Assembly (NCBI GenBank): GCA_039111635.1
Contig: JBCAQO010000013.1
Location: 124,001-188,000 of the forward strand
Direction of reading: 5' to 3'
Origin: Heterobasidion occidentale
Lineage: Eukaryota; Basidiomycota; Agaricomycetes; Russulales; Bondarzewiaceae
Length of the DNA stretch: 64,000 nucleotides
Each line of letters starts with the position of its first letter. Position 1 is the stretch's first letter. Positions 47,401-58,509 of the stretch are shown one piece after another. The notes beneath the pieces were generated by a model. That model worked only from the letters and a program-made list of their open reading frames with translations, searched no databases and was not told the DNA's origin. The translations under genes were made by a program, and so were the position numbers.

Positions 47401-48682
47401 CTGATGCAAACATCAGCGCGGCGACAACTCTTTCAAGGCTACACCCTGGTTCTCCTGGACTTTCCTGCAGAGCGTTGTGTGCATCCAAAAAAGCCTCTGA
47501 TGTATAGGCTTCTCCGTGGACTTGTACTGCCTCTGGAGCACTACCAGGTTGGCATAGCAGTTTATATGGCTCGAGATGTAAGTGGGGAAAGGTTGTCGGG
47601 TTGGTGATCTTTTCCTTAATCACAGACACTAACCGTCGATGATGGAAACTTGTGACGACATAATCCTGCGCCCCTGGTTGAAGACATTTCTTGTGGAACG
47701 GGATAGATATCTTGACGGTGTCGTGTATCCACCCATCCTCCTCTTGTTCGTCCTCCCAATTATCCTCATCCTGACCAGCCAGCTTGCGATCAATACTGCT
47801 CCATGGCGTTTTTCTGACGTCCTCCGGGCGAAAATCGGTACTGCCGACGATGTCGATGAGATTTTTGAAACTCGATTGAGATTTTCGTACTCCATCGTTC
47901 CAGTACCATTCACCGAGAAGAAATGACGAGCGATTGGGATAAGGATAGAATGACGGCGCAGAAGAAGACTCAGGGAGGGCATTCGAGTCATCCTGCGTTG
48001 ACAAAGCAGGCTTTTCAGCGACTCGTTCGGGATCGTGTGCTGGAAAGTCAGTGGCATGATACTGACGAAACAACCCAAAAATGTTTCGGGGAGACTTCAA
48101 GATCTGTCGCAAAGACTTTTGAATCACCTGAGGTGGATCGGAAGAGAGGGCTACGGTGGGAGGCGACTGCATCGGAGTTATAGACGCGGAAGAAGATGGC
48201 TCTGATAGCGACTGCAACTGAACGGGTAAAGCTGCCGGGGGCTGAGGCAACATGTCACGATAACGTTTAGGAAGCCTGGTATTTGCTCTACGAGGCCTGC
48301 GTTCTGCCAGAGAAAGGTTTGGGTCATCTTGATTTGCGGAGGACGACTGTGGAATAGACTGAAAACCTTAAGATACAGATGAGGGCGAAACTTTGAGATG
48401 TAAACTCACCTGTTGTACAGCTGGTGTAGGGACCTCTGCGATCGACAATGCTGGCTCCAAGACCTCCGCGACCAACGGTGCTGTCTCCAAAACTGCTCTG
48501 GATCCATCAGCATCCGTTCGACGACGTTTCTTCGCAGCCCACACTTCTTTGGCTTTTGCTAGCGCCTCAGAAAACCTTTTCTTGGTTTTCTGACATGTGC
48601 GCCTGTGGTAAGTGAGCGCCGATGGCAGCGAGAATGACCTTCCGCAAACACAAGACTCGCTGAAAGCCGGCGGCAATTCCAT
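44474..48682 (-). mobile_element. Plavaka-clade (CACTA-related) transposase, intact
   Basis: Ten exons, 48682-48410, 48358-47270, 47220-46991, 46931-46682, 46627-46461, 46411-46306, 46255-45833, 45779-45537, 45485-44851 and 44795-44474, join in phase into a single 1245-residue reading frame. An N-terminal Cys/His finger (CVCGRSFSLPSALTYHRRTC) is followed by a Ser/Pro-rich linker. The large catalytic region typical of Plavaka elements comes next: FASDGTHLSTFGDAKLWPAY, YPRIFTYSADYPEK, LASIRNLGGCPCPRCLIPLS, VHNIGMPQDMAQRV, FDMFVVDLLHEIELGVWKSL and FVLTHWHGLAKLRMHTDHTL. The C-terminal module has RADG-like PRHADGMGLSRCAKDGQDWK and an acidic Glu/Asp-rich tail. Exon ORFs are uninterrupted, so the element could be active. 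I found no convincing matching terminal inverted repeats; TAGTG at 48836-48840 is only a candidate right end. Confidence 0.9.
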
Positions 48683-49495
48683 GAAAATCGTGTGGCCAGA
48701 GGAGGTCGAATGATACAAGCGCGGGTGGGGACTTTCAGCGCAAGCGATGGTCTGTCAGCTTATATGTAGAAAGACATGACTCGCTCGCTCGCTAAGATGT
48801 GTTTTGCCGATCGGATCTCAAATCGTTATGCGCTGTAGTGAAGTAGAATAGCTTCTATGAGGAGAAGACTACTCAGAAACCCAAGACCAGAAAGTGCTCA
48901 TCACATTTTTACGGTCAACCGTCTTGTACCACAAAACCCTCTAACATCCGAACCACCGATGAGTGCCTGGAGAGGCTCCAAACGCCGTTGAGACAGAGAC
49001 AGTCTAACACCCTGCAATGAGCAAGGAGCCAGCTGCTGATGACCAAACAATGCCTGCAATGAGCAAGCGCCGTTCGGAGATGACATGGAAGAGGTGCCAT
49101 GGAAGAGGTGCCATCCTTGGGGAGTATACAGTTAAATGAAGCAAAGATGGGCCAGCGATGGGTGAAGAGTTGGAAAGGGGAGTTGTAGCCGTCACGTGTG
49201 ACGGATTCTGCCGGCACGAGCTCCATCGGAGTTGCAACCGATTTCTTTGTAGCGGCCAGGCTCATTTTAGTGTTTCTACCCACCAATTGTTGCACATACA
49301 GTACCTATCTTAGCTTCTTGGAATACAACCTGTCATTTTTTCGTATTTTTAAAATCAAGAGAAAGCGATGCTGAGGCACTGCTGAGTCTGTCTGAACACT
49401 GGCGATTGACCGAGATAGTCCAGGATAGTCCCTGATCAATCTTCCGCGTCTCTTCCGGATGCAATCGACGTATATATTAGTAAGTGAAGGTCAAT
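48683..49495. other. Spacer between transposase and deaminase gene
   Basis: Contains the first paired 15-mer (listed separately). No other gene was recognised. Confidence 0.4.
49011..49067 (+). repeat. Paired 15-mer cctgcaatgagcaag, left pair
   Basis: Exact copies at 49011-49025 and 49053-49067, 42 nt apart. The same pair recurs at 55014-55074. The reverse complement reads CTTGCTCATTGCAGG, resembling a 3' splice site (pyrimidine-rich tract then CAG). Confidence 0.85.
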
Positions 49496-51846
49496 ATGGC
49501 GTCACCCCACATTCACTGCTACCTTTGCTTACTACGTCCTGTCTCCGAGCTTCAGTTCCCATTCCCCGCCTTTACTATCGTCGAAATCATGAACGCGTCC
49601 GAGTCCCTGGTCAACAAGATCAACAAGTTCAAAACCATCACCACCTTGATCATGGTTATCCTTTATCTTCGAGGACAAAATAATTCGCTATCCCAGACGC
49701 AGACGGTCTACAAAGACAAGAGACAAGTCGTCGAAAGGCCCCAGTCACAGCACCGATTGCTCGATCAGCTTGCTACACTGCTTGTCAGAGACCGCGAAGT
49801 GGTGGCTGTGGCGGCAGGTATGCAGAGGGGCGCTAACGTCAGCCTCGTCGTCTCGGTCTCACATCAACGCGACATAGACGCTTCCATAGAATGCGCGGAA
49901 GACCAAGTAATGCATAACTGCATCATTACCACCAATCCGACACACCCCAATGAGGCGAGAGGGAAGACCGATCTCGCAGCAAAGACGAAGACGACGGGGA
50001 CGGGCGCGGAGAAGGGAAAGAAAGTTCTGAAATCGGAGGTTCAAGCGAAAGTGGAGAAGAGAGTGAGATTGGAGACAGAGTCTCAAGTGAGGACGAGGAC
50101 AACTGCTGCGACAGATGAGGCGATGACCACAAGGAGCATAAGCTCAGAGGCGAGGACGGGGGCGACAGAGCCGTCGAGAGGGAAGATGAATCGGTCAGTA
50201 GCAATGAAGGGTAAATCGGAGACGAATGAGGAGGATCGGGGACAGGATGTCGTGCCATTTACAAAGGCCATGTTAAATGAACAAAAGAAGTGAGTGCGAA
50301 CTTTCTATCGAATGATAACCTTTCTGACATAGTTCATAAAGCATGAAGTTTGATGAGCACGTCTCGGAGGTGATCGAGTTACTCAAGAAAGAGGACACCA
50401 CACCTTACAGCCTGGGCGTTCACGTCGTTTCTCGTGGCTACCGCAAGATGCGCTCTCGACTCAGGTGTACGATGTCTACCGCCTTCCTCAGCAAGATCTT
50501 GAATGCCGAACCTGACAGATTGCCTGAACTATTCAAGAAGAAGTCTACATTACGCAAAGAACGGGACCAAGTCCTTTCTGGAGAGCTCATAGCACGTTGG
50601 TGGGGCATCGACCTTTTCGGCGTGGAGCACGGAGGACTCGAGTTGAAAACCCGAGCGCAGAACAATGACGTTCTTTTTGTCAAGGAGACATGCGTGGCCT
50701 TCCATCATACCTTGTGCTTGGCTCTGAAAGGCTATCAGACCTGTTTGGACGAGATTTCCAAAGCCCAGCCAGACAATTTCGGCGCGATGATGAACAAGAC
50801 CTGGCTTTATGTCACTCTTTTGGAAGCATTTGCATATTCCAACGCTTTCGCAGACTACCTGACTCTCGCCATTCCCGATATATTCGACCATCCCTTCGCA
50901 GGTACAGAACCCAAGTATACCACACCATCTAGAGAGTCCCAGGGCCAGCCAAATACGTGGGAGGAACAAGCAGTGGTGGACGACGATGATACAGATATGT
51001 TCGTCACTGTGGGCTCGACACCGATTGACGCATACAAGCAGTGGCTGCGTCGACAGGTTGTGATACCATTCGCTGTTCACGGTCTCGTGGGTTCGGCACA
51101 GTATCTTCGGAACATCACTTACACTGTCATTTCTGCCGAACATCCTGGGACAGACATGGCACCCTGGGAAGAGGTGGTGAAGGAGGTATTGAGCGAGAAC
51201 GACGAGACTGCTCGCACGAAGACAGTGATCGACGAACTCAAATTATTGATGACGAGGGACGCCGAGAAGGCGGGGAGCTCAATTAGCCGCCACTGCAAGA
51301 ATTTACTATCGCCGACTCCCATGTTCCAAGGGAGTATCCATTGCGAGTGTCTCTTGGCTAGCGTCCTGGACGGGAAGAACCTGGACAATGGGAGCATGTT
51401 GCTTGCTGCACATGGTGTTAATCCGGAAAGTTTTCACCCCCTACACCTTCCAATGCCAATATTGACATGGAGATTTACAGAGCGACATAGACCCCTGCTA
51501 CGTCGGCACGTCTAAACTCGCATGCCCTGTCTGCCATTTCGTGAATTCCGAATTAGGCGCGCGCAAGTGGCTGGCGAAACCGAATCACAATTTCATGTTC
51601 CCCTGCGCGCTGCCACGTGAGCTTCGTGAGGATATACACACGAGGGCAGAGATCCATTTCAAGGCCATATTGCTGGACTTACTCGATGTATTACTCAAGC
51701 CGAAGCCGCGACATTCGCGGACCGATTCCGCTCAAACCGAAGGTTATCAGACGGACAGTGAACGCAAGAGCCTTGAGGTCTTGAAGGCGAAGCGAGAGAT
51801 CGATCGTCACAACGTGTCTGTAGACCGTGCTCTATGGATAAACTGA
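49496..51846 (+). CDS. OTT_1508-like cytidine-deaminase-fold protein
   Basis: Exons 49496-50289, 50342-51416 and 51481-51846 join in phase to 744 residues. The N-terminal third includes QHRLLDQLATLLVRDREVVAV. A Lys/Arg/Thr-rich linker follows, then a helical region (VIELLKKEDTTPYSLGVHVVS). The C-terminal deaminase domain carries the zinc-binding signature: HCE (His598, Glu600) in the segment SIHCECLLASVL, and CPVC (Cys638, Cys641) in GTSKLACPVCHFV. This HxE plus CxxC pair defines the family, a fungal/bacterial toxin-derived deaminase branch of unknown substrate (probably nucleic acid or nucleotide). The N-terminus could alternatively start at 49589 (MNASESL). The gene lies between the Plavaka transposase and an expanded Agaricomycete gene, inside the paired 15-mers. 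Confidence 0.85.
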
Positions 51847-52113
51847 AGACGGCCAGTTTTGAGTGTTGAAATGCAGAAGGTCAGGCTTCTGGGGTAGTCC
51901 GAGAGCGCTTGTAGGTTTCTTCCGCATTCTAATTAGCGCCGTTTAGTCACCATTCGTAGATCGAAAAGAACGGTTGAAAGGTACTTCGAATACGAGAGAC
52001 GGCATTTTCACGATCCGAGACACGGCGTTGTTTGATACATGTATATCATTCTGAATGGCATCAGACTTGCGACATGAACCTATTGCGTGAGAGGGCAAAA
52101 AAAACATGCGAAA
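51847..52113. other. Convergent spacer
   Basis: Tail-to-tail spacer, nothing recognised. Confidence 0.35.
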
Positions 52114-54894
52114 TCATGAATGTACGTGACGAGCGAGGGATTTGGGCTGCGATAAAGGCATAATAGGGAGTCTCCCACAATGCTTGTGAAACGTGACAGT
52201 ATAAAAGAGAAACACCGCATGCTCGAAGTCTGTGAAAGCTTTGAAATTAGAATCGTAATCCTTGTGCCACATAAGCTTACTTCCGCCGGGCCATCCACAG
52301 AGGACTTCAGCCATTACCTTCACAGCACCACGCCTGGCCTCCCAATCTTCAATCACAAGTCGGTCCACCCACCGACTCTCACGCTCCCAGTCTACGCTGA
52401 GACCCCCCGTGGCCCATATGTGGCAGATTTTTCCTTCGCGTTGGGCGGCATACCGTTTGTCCTCGTAACAGTAAACACCCATGACAACCTTCCTGTCCAA
52501 TTGTAGGAGTTCAAGACGAAAATTAGCTACCGAAAGCTCCCATACTACTTCAGCCCAGAGGTCCTTATCCTCATGAGCCATCTTGCTAGTGACGAAGGTT
52601 CTGCCCCATTGCGGAGATGTAGTGTCATCGTATGGTGCGAATCCGGCGTGCACCAGGAATCGGACACCTATGTCGACCCGATCTGCAACACGTCTGTCCA
52701 AGGCCTTCTTACGTTTGCGCACCTCGACCGACGAAGCGCTGGTGACATTGGACGCGACTTGCGGTTCCAAGCGAGCCTTTTTAGTCTTGCGAGGCCATGG
52801 TGGTAAGCGAGCCATGTCGTGTGAAGAGGATTGAGGCTTCACGGTACAATTGACCATGTTGTCTGGCAGGTAATATCTCCCCTCTAATGCAATCCTCCAT
52901 TGGCTGGTCGTCATCAGGACCATACAGTGGTTAGAAGGGCATAGAACCTCCAGCAGACACCACATGCGAATGCGTAGCCAGTTGTGAACTCTATGCCCAA
53001 AAACGGCTCCTTTGTCCGCAAAGAACAGATGAATGGGGGGGAGAGGATACTGAAGGGCCATATTTGGATCATCGTCCAAATCCATGGTCTCTTCGAAGAC
53101 GCTTATCCAACCCGGGGCGAGTGGGGGAAGCCAAGTGGGGTGCACAACCCGGAGACCTGTTTTAGGAGAAGGACCATGACATCGATGGCTGTTACTACGC
53201 TGCTTATGAGGCGCCAGTGTCTTCGGAGGACTCGAAATTTGCGAATGACTTGCGTTTGATTGGACATCTGGGACCTTGGGAGCATTCTTCACGTCGGGCG
53301 ATGGTGGGCGATGTTCTGTGTGTGTTGCGTGACAATGAAACCATAGAGGCGCAACGCAGGGAACTTACCACGCTTGTCAGATGAGCGAGACCTCGACAAC
53401 AGACTTCTACGCCACTGATCATTAGATGAATAGGCCGACGCGAGCACAACAAAGTCGGATGTGGTGGTCTCAAACATGGTGCAAGCGGGGTCATCGATGA
53501 AACGAGGACCATCTCGTACAAGCTTAGCGGCTATTTAAACAAATTGTGCATCAGTTACACAAGCCTGACCTAGTCAATCGAGTCTTACCATAAACATTAC
53601 CAGTGAAAGCGCTGATCATCGCGGTCTGCCGCTCGTCGCTATTGACGTCACGCTCGGTCGGGATTTCATCGACTATGACATGCGAAATATCCGGCCCTGA
53701 CATAGCATGATTCCGACACACAGGCGGATTTTGCCGCTCGATTTCCCCAACCGTTGCAGGAGAATAGATCTCCAGCGGTAGTAGAATTGGTCGACTGGTC
53801 AAGCTAAACTTTCGCAGCCTGTCTTGAATGGTGCCGCGTAACGGTTCACCGTGTGACGCCTCCACCCAGAGAGGGGCCTTGGTGCGATGGTTGGCATATT
53901 CAAAAATCTGTGATGAGCTGAAGGAGATGCCGGTTCTGATGACTGTCTTGACGGAGATGATAAGTGTGCGGGTTGTAAGAGTGGTGCGCCTCCGGATGTA
54001 CCAAACCGGGATCCCAATCCGGAACAACTCTCGAAGCATTGACAAACTTGAGGTGATGACACCGCGAAGAGGAAGAACAGGTTGAGGGCAATCGAACGTA
54101 GGATCCTCCATACGAGGTTTCACTACCAGCATATAGATAATCCAGGCGCGTAATTCAAGCAGGATACGCTGAAACTCACGAAACCATAAGACGGTGTCGG
54201 AGAAAGGCATTGGAATCTGCGAGAGTGAACCGTAGGCACGATAAAGGGCCTCAGATCGATGTCTCTGGTACATGTAGCTGGACGTGTGTGCATTGACTAC
54301 AGCAGCCGGAGTGCCTTCGGGAAACTCTTGAGCCCCAATTTCGTCTCCTATCCTACGCACTTCCAACATCGCTTTGCGCAGGCGGGAGAGCACTGTCTCA
54401 TACAAGATTCCTACTGAAGCGCGCGGCAGCTCCTCGCAGATACGAAAGTCCGTTCCTTTGAAGGAAAACCACGCAGCATCCGGATCTTCGAATTGAGGAA
54501 GGCCGCCTTCTTTGTCGTCCACTGGAAAGTCCGGTGCTCGTAAGCCATGATGATCGTCGACCTTCTGGAGTTCCTTCAGTCTCGGGTTCATGGGCGCAGC
54601 ATAGGAATGGGGCTCCACTGGGTCGAAAGCTTGTGGCCACTTCAGATGTTCAAATGCACCAAGCATGCCGTCTCCGAAATATCTGAAGGGTGTGTCGTCG
54701 GGGTGCACAGGGACCTCCGGAACAAAGTCCATGTTTGGTGTGGAGATCCATAATTCATCGTGATTGCGGAATGGAGCAACGCAGAGACAATCTAGGGCGT
54801 CAACCTGCTCGCCGTGCAGTAGGGATCGACGAGAATCGAGAATTTCGCGAAGGTTTTCAAGCGGCCGTGCTTGCCAACAAGTAACGGCGGCCAT
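52114..54894 (-). CDS. Expanded Agaricomycete family protein, 889 residues, function unknown
   Basis: Three exons, 54894-53589, 53530-53369 and 53315-52114, are in phase and open. It starts MAAVTCWQARPLENLREIL, and the middle has TPFRYFGDGMLGAFEHLKWP and FPVDDKEGGLPQFEDPDAAW. Next come LVRDGPRFIDDPACTMFETT and TSDFVVLASAYSSNDQW, followed by LPPLAPGWISVFEETMDLDDD. The C-terminal part has WAEVVWELSVANFRLELLQLDR and WPGGSKLMW. Related proteins occur in high copy in Agaricomycete genomes, usually near transposons. I know of no biochemical role, and a mobile-element or rapidly amplifying gene family is inferred. There is no signal peptide or TM segment. A frame starting at 54927 would use a TTG codon, so the ATG at 54894 is chosen. 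Confidence 0.75.
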
Positions 54895-55559
54895 GGCTGC
54901 AACGTGCCCAATGAGACAGTAAACCAATGGAGGAACAAGAAAAACACGGCGATGCGAACTGACCTAGTAGTATGAGCAATAATAACGTAGGACTCGACTT
55001 GATGTCCAACGACCCTGCAATGAGCAAGGAAGGATGACGGTGCACTCAAAATCCAGTCACCTGCAATGAGCAAGCGGACGGAGAGTGGTTATACTACTAG
55101 CAAATCTAGTGCAATCTGAAAGGAGTTTGGGAATTCGGCAGATGGAGATACGGGGATGATGAGGATGCTGGTAGCCTGAGGCTCGCCGAGTCACTAGTCA
55201 CTGCAGTGGCTATGGCGGTCAAAGTGTCCCAGGTGTGTAATCGGAAATCTCCGACAATTTGGAATCCCAACAGAGGCAGCCACCTCGGATATATCCGAGC
55301 TCGGATGTGTCTGAGTGATTAGTAATGATTGCTAGCTGCTACAAAATACAGCAAAGACCGGGAATCGAACATCAAACCCCGTGGACACCTTGACATCACC
55401 TTGACTAGACCGTTCGCCCATACGATCTATGCAATAACAGCCGCTAATTATTATAACTGCTCATAACAAGTACGCTACGCTGACGCGTCACAGCCCTCCC
55501 CGACGCCTTCTTCTTAACGTCGGCCCGGCCTCGCAAGCGCCCTCGCCTCGTCCTCGACG
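54895..55559. other. Spacer with paired 15-mer and tRNA-like remnant
   Basis: Contains the right 15-mer pair and a degraded tRNA-like stretch at 55351-55421 (see rejected). No gene was seen. Confidence 0.4.
55014..55074 (+). repeat. Paired 15-mer cctgcaatgagcaag, right pair
   Basis: Exact copies at 55014-55028 and 55060-55074, 46 nt apart, matching the left pair at 49011-49067. It lies just upstream of the 889-residue gene (minus strand), where the reverse complement could act as 5' UTR splice acceptors. Confidence 0.85.
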
Positions 55560-56700
55560 TCACCTCTCCCTTGACGACGACGGCACCTCCTGGACGCCTC
55601 CCCCACCGCGGCCTCCTCTTCCACCCCGTCCCAAACGAGGATGACGGCTACGATGCCGCCCTCGTCTCTCACGTCGCCCTCATCTCCCTCGACCACGCAC
55701 CTGGCTCCCTCGACCCCGCCGCCTGCAAGCCCCCCCTGGACGACGGCCTGGACGACACCGACTCGGCCGCGCCTCACCGACGGCTCCCTCGACGCCTCGT
55801 CATCCGGCTCTCGACGATGCGGCCGCCTCGCTGGACCCTGCCCGCTCCCTCGACCCCGCCGCCTGCACGCCCCGACCACGCCCCCACCTGGACGACGGCC
55901 TGGACGACGCCGCCTGGACGCCGCCGCCTGGCGGCTCCCTCGAAGACGCGGCCGCCTCGCTGAACGCTGCCCGCTCCCTCCACCCCGCCGCCTGCACGCC
56001 CCCGCCTGGACGACGCCGACTCGGCCGCGCCTCACCGACGGCTCCCTCGACGCCTCGTCATCCGGCTCTCGACGATGCGGCCGCCTCGCTGAACGCTGCC
56101 CGCTCCCTCCACCCCGCCGCCTGCACGCCCCCGCCTGGACGACGCCGACTCGGCCGCGCCTCACCGACGGCTCCCTCGACGCCTCGTCGTCCGCCCTCGA
56201 CGACGCGGCCGCCTCACTAGACCCTGTCGGCTCCTCGTCGACGACGCCGCCTGGACGCCCGGCACCCTCTACGACGCGGCCGCCTCACTGGACCCTGCCC
56301 GCTCCCTCGACCCCGCCGCCTGCACGCTCCGACCATGTCCCCGCCTGGACCACGGCCTGGACCACGGCGCCTGGACGATGCCGTCTGGACTACGCCGCCT
56401 GGACGACGCCGCTCCATCGACGGCGACTCATCTCTCCTCCTCCACGACAACGCCCGCCTCCCTCGACGATGACGTCCGCCTCCCTCGACGTGCACGACTC
56501 TCCCGTCGACGGCGCCGCTCCCTCCACAGCAACTCCTGCCTCCTCGTTGGCGGCTCCCTCGACGCTGGCGGGTCTCGCTGTCGACTCCCTCGGCGCTGCC
56601 GCCCACTTCTCTCGTCATCGGCCCTCTCCCGCCGCTCTCGTATCCGTCGACACTGCCGCCGTTTTCGCGCCGCCACCGTGTACGCCTCCTCGTTGTCGCT
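55560..56700. repeat. GC-rich minisatellite with ~129-bp unit
   Basis: Very GC-rich segment with repeated gacgacgcc, gcctggacgac and ctccctcgac words. A near-exact 129-bp unit recurs at about 55966 and 56095, with partial versions earlier. Units are multiples of three, leaving long open frames on both strands (up to 353 codons) made of Arg/Pro/Ala/Ser. These frames look like composition artefacts rather than genes. Confidence 0.75.
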
Positions 56701-56895
56701 GATCGATAGCCTCCTGTACATACATACTTAGCAGTGGACCACTTGCACGCAATGAATTGTTAGTTTCCCCAGTGACTGGCATGTGTGAACGGCATCCCAG
56801 TAATGATATGGCAGCCGCGCAGGGGCCAAGCGAGAACAAGAAATCATCGTGCAACTTAACATCGATCGAGGTAACAAAGAGCCCGTCATTCACAC

Positions 56896-57219
56896 CAGGT
56901 TGCCATGTATCTGTGGTCGCTCGCTCGCGAACATGGACAAGTCCCAGGCGTAGACTTCACGTAGCGTACTCCCAATGCTATGCAATATTTTCAGCGTGAT
57001 ATCAAGGTGAAAAATGGTGGCGAATACTCACTGCTTCAGGTCGTGATGTTCCAGTTTCGGCCCATGCGGCTTTGACGTCCCGCCATCCACGATCAGAGTG
57101 AGATCACTCTCTCTCAAGGCCGTACTCACGCGGTGGAGAGTGACGTTTCCCCATCTCTGGGACGCCAAGACGACTCGCAAGCCCTCCCGTTCATCAATCA
57201 CGATACCGAGACGCGTCAT
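56896..57219 (-). CDS. Hypothetical protein, two supported exons, 3' end unknown
   Basis: Exons 57219-57032 and 56977-56896 join in phase. They encode MTRLGIVIDEREGLRVVLAS, GNVTLHRVSTALRESDLTLI, LEHHDLKHIGSTLREVYAWD and LSMFASERPQIHGNL. The splice sites are good and the sequence is coding-like, but I recognise no family. A possible third exon from about 56854 (FLFSLGPCAAAISLLGCRSH) is plausible but not certain. Beyond it the sequence enters the Arg-rich minisatellite, which may or may not be part of the gene. Confidence 0.35.
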
Positions 57220-58509
57220 TGCCTACGCTCTCGTTAGGCCATGACGCGCGCACCGGGCAAACGGCACTCACGTTGACGAAGTCGTGCCATCTGACAAAAC
57301 CGCTCGTGTGCCTATCCAGAAGCTTCTCCAAAACCTCCCATTTGCGTCAGTCAACTACCACAGCAGTGAAGAGGAATCCTCTCACCACGAGCGATCGTCG
57401 ATTCACTGAGATTGTCGTCATGGGATCCAGGTTACACAGACGAGGGGTTGGTCTTCACGCAAGTTGAGGATTGGGCGCTCGTTCAGCGTTTGGGTCTCGC
57501 TTATGTCGCACCTTCTCGGGATCTACCAATCTCTACTGTCAGTGGTGCTCACGGCCTCTCAGCTCTGAACAAGCGGCGTCGAGCAGAATGCATGCGCTTG
57601 TGTCAGTCTGGTCGGGCACACACTCCTCAAGATGGGGGGCTTCCATCTAAGCGCGCGTCGACACGTCGGTGACCACGCTCAGCCCGAAGCTCATCACGTC
57701 CGTCCCGCTCGAGGCGCGCCTGCAAGGCATCCTCAGGGCCACTGCAACTGCTCCTCCTCATACTCCCTCCACTCCAGCGACGAATCTGCATTTGGTTACA
57801 CCTCGCCAACTCGCAAGGCTGCAGCGCAAGTCCCCAAACCACAGCCATCCATCGCATAACCACTCGCCTGTGTAGACCCACACTCATCACTCGACGATCC
57901 ACCCTCAACGTTTCAATCTAGATAGTGGCGAGTCTCAGCTGACTCCTCTGGCTCGCCGTCGTCTTTGGTCAGACTCATCTCATTCCCCCAGATCGTTCCC
58001 ATGGGTCGAAACGTCCGCCCCGTCGTTGCCATCCCTCCTCCCCGTCCCCTCCATGTCACTGACCTCCACTCCAACGCGAGCACCTCCGCTCAGCAGAAGG
58101 CCATGTACAAGGGCACGAAACCCCTCCCAATCGGACAGCCCGAAAGCGAAGGGGGAAGTGGTCGCGCGCGACTATCGAGAAGGCGGGTGACGAGGACGGC
58201 CAGGTGGGCTTACTGTGGTGTGTATCGGTTCACCGTCCATCGTCCGTGCTGGCCTCATCTGGGTCATTGATCGCTGGGCCAGGAAGAAGTCAGGCGGTTC
58301 CGCGAAGGCATCATTGCAGCGTCTCTCTTTCCTCCGATCCTGGGCCAGGCGTCGCAGCGTGAGGGCGTCCCGTGGATTTTGACAGGCGGGTCGGTCCTCG
58401 GCGCCTGCGTGGAAGTATATCAGCAAATTCTCGAGGCCGCGCGCACGATGTGTGTGGGTCGGTGGCTGCAACCCGCCGGCTGTACATGGGGTGCGCGTTT
58501 AGCCTGAAG
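57220..58509. other. Gene-poor spacer
   Basis: Coding-like patches on the plus strand (57672-57875 with ITSVPLEARLQGILRATATA, and 58001-58140 with VRPVVAIPPPRPLHVTDLHS) lack a convincing gene structure. They may be remnants of a mobile element or exons of an unrecognised gene. Confidence 0.35.

Noticed and set aside
48829..48840. TAGTG as the right end of the Plavaka element
   Set aside because: No matching CACTA-type left end was found near 44 kb, so it is only a candidate.
51417..51480. Frameshift in the deaminase gene before the CPVC motif
   Set aside because: A 64-nt intron with donor GGT|GTTAAT and acceptor TTTACAG restores phase exactly, so no error is needed.
55351..55421. tRNA-like sequence on the minus strand (GGTCTAG and GTTCGATTCCC blocks)
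   Set aside because: Acceptor and T stems do not pair and an insertion splits the T arm, so at most a tRNA relic or tRNA-derived SINE fragment.
55641..56702. 353-codon plus-strand Arg/Pro/Ala-rich frame
   Set aside because: It sits in a GC-rich repeat with open frames on both strands and shows no domain or splice support.
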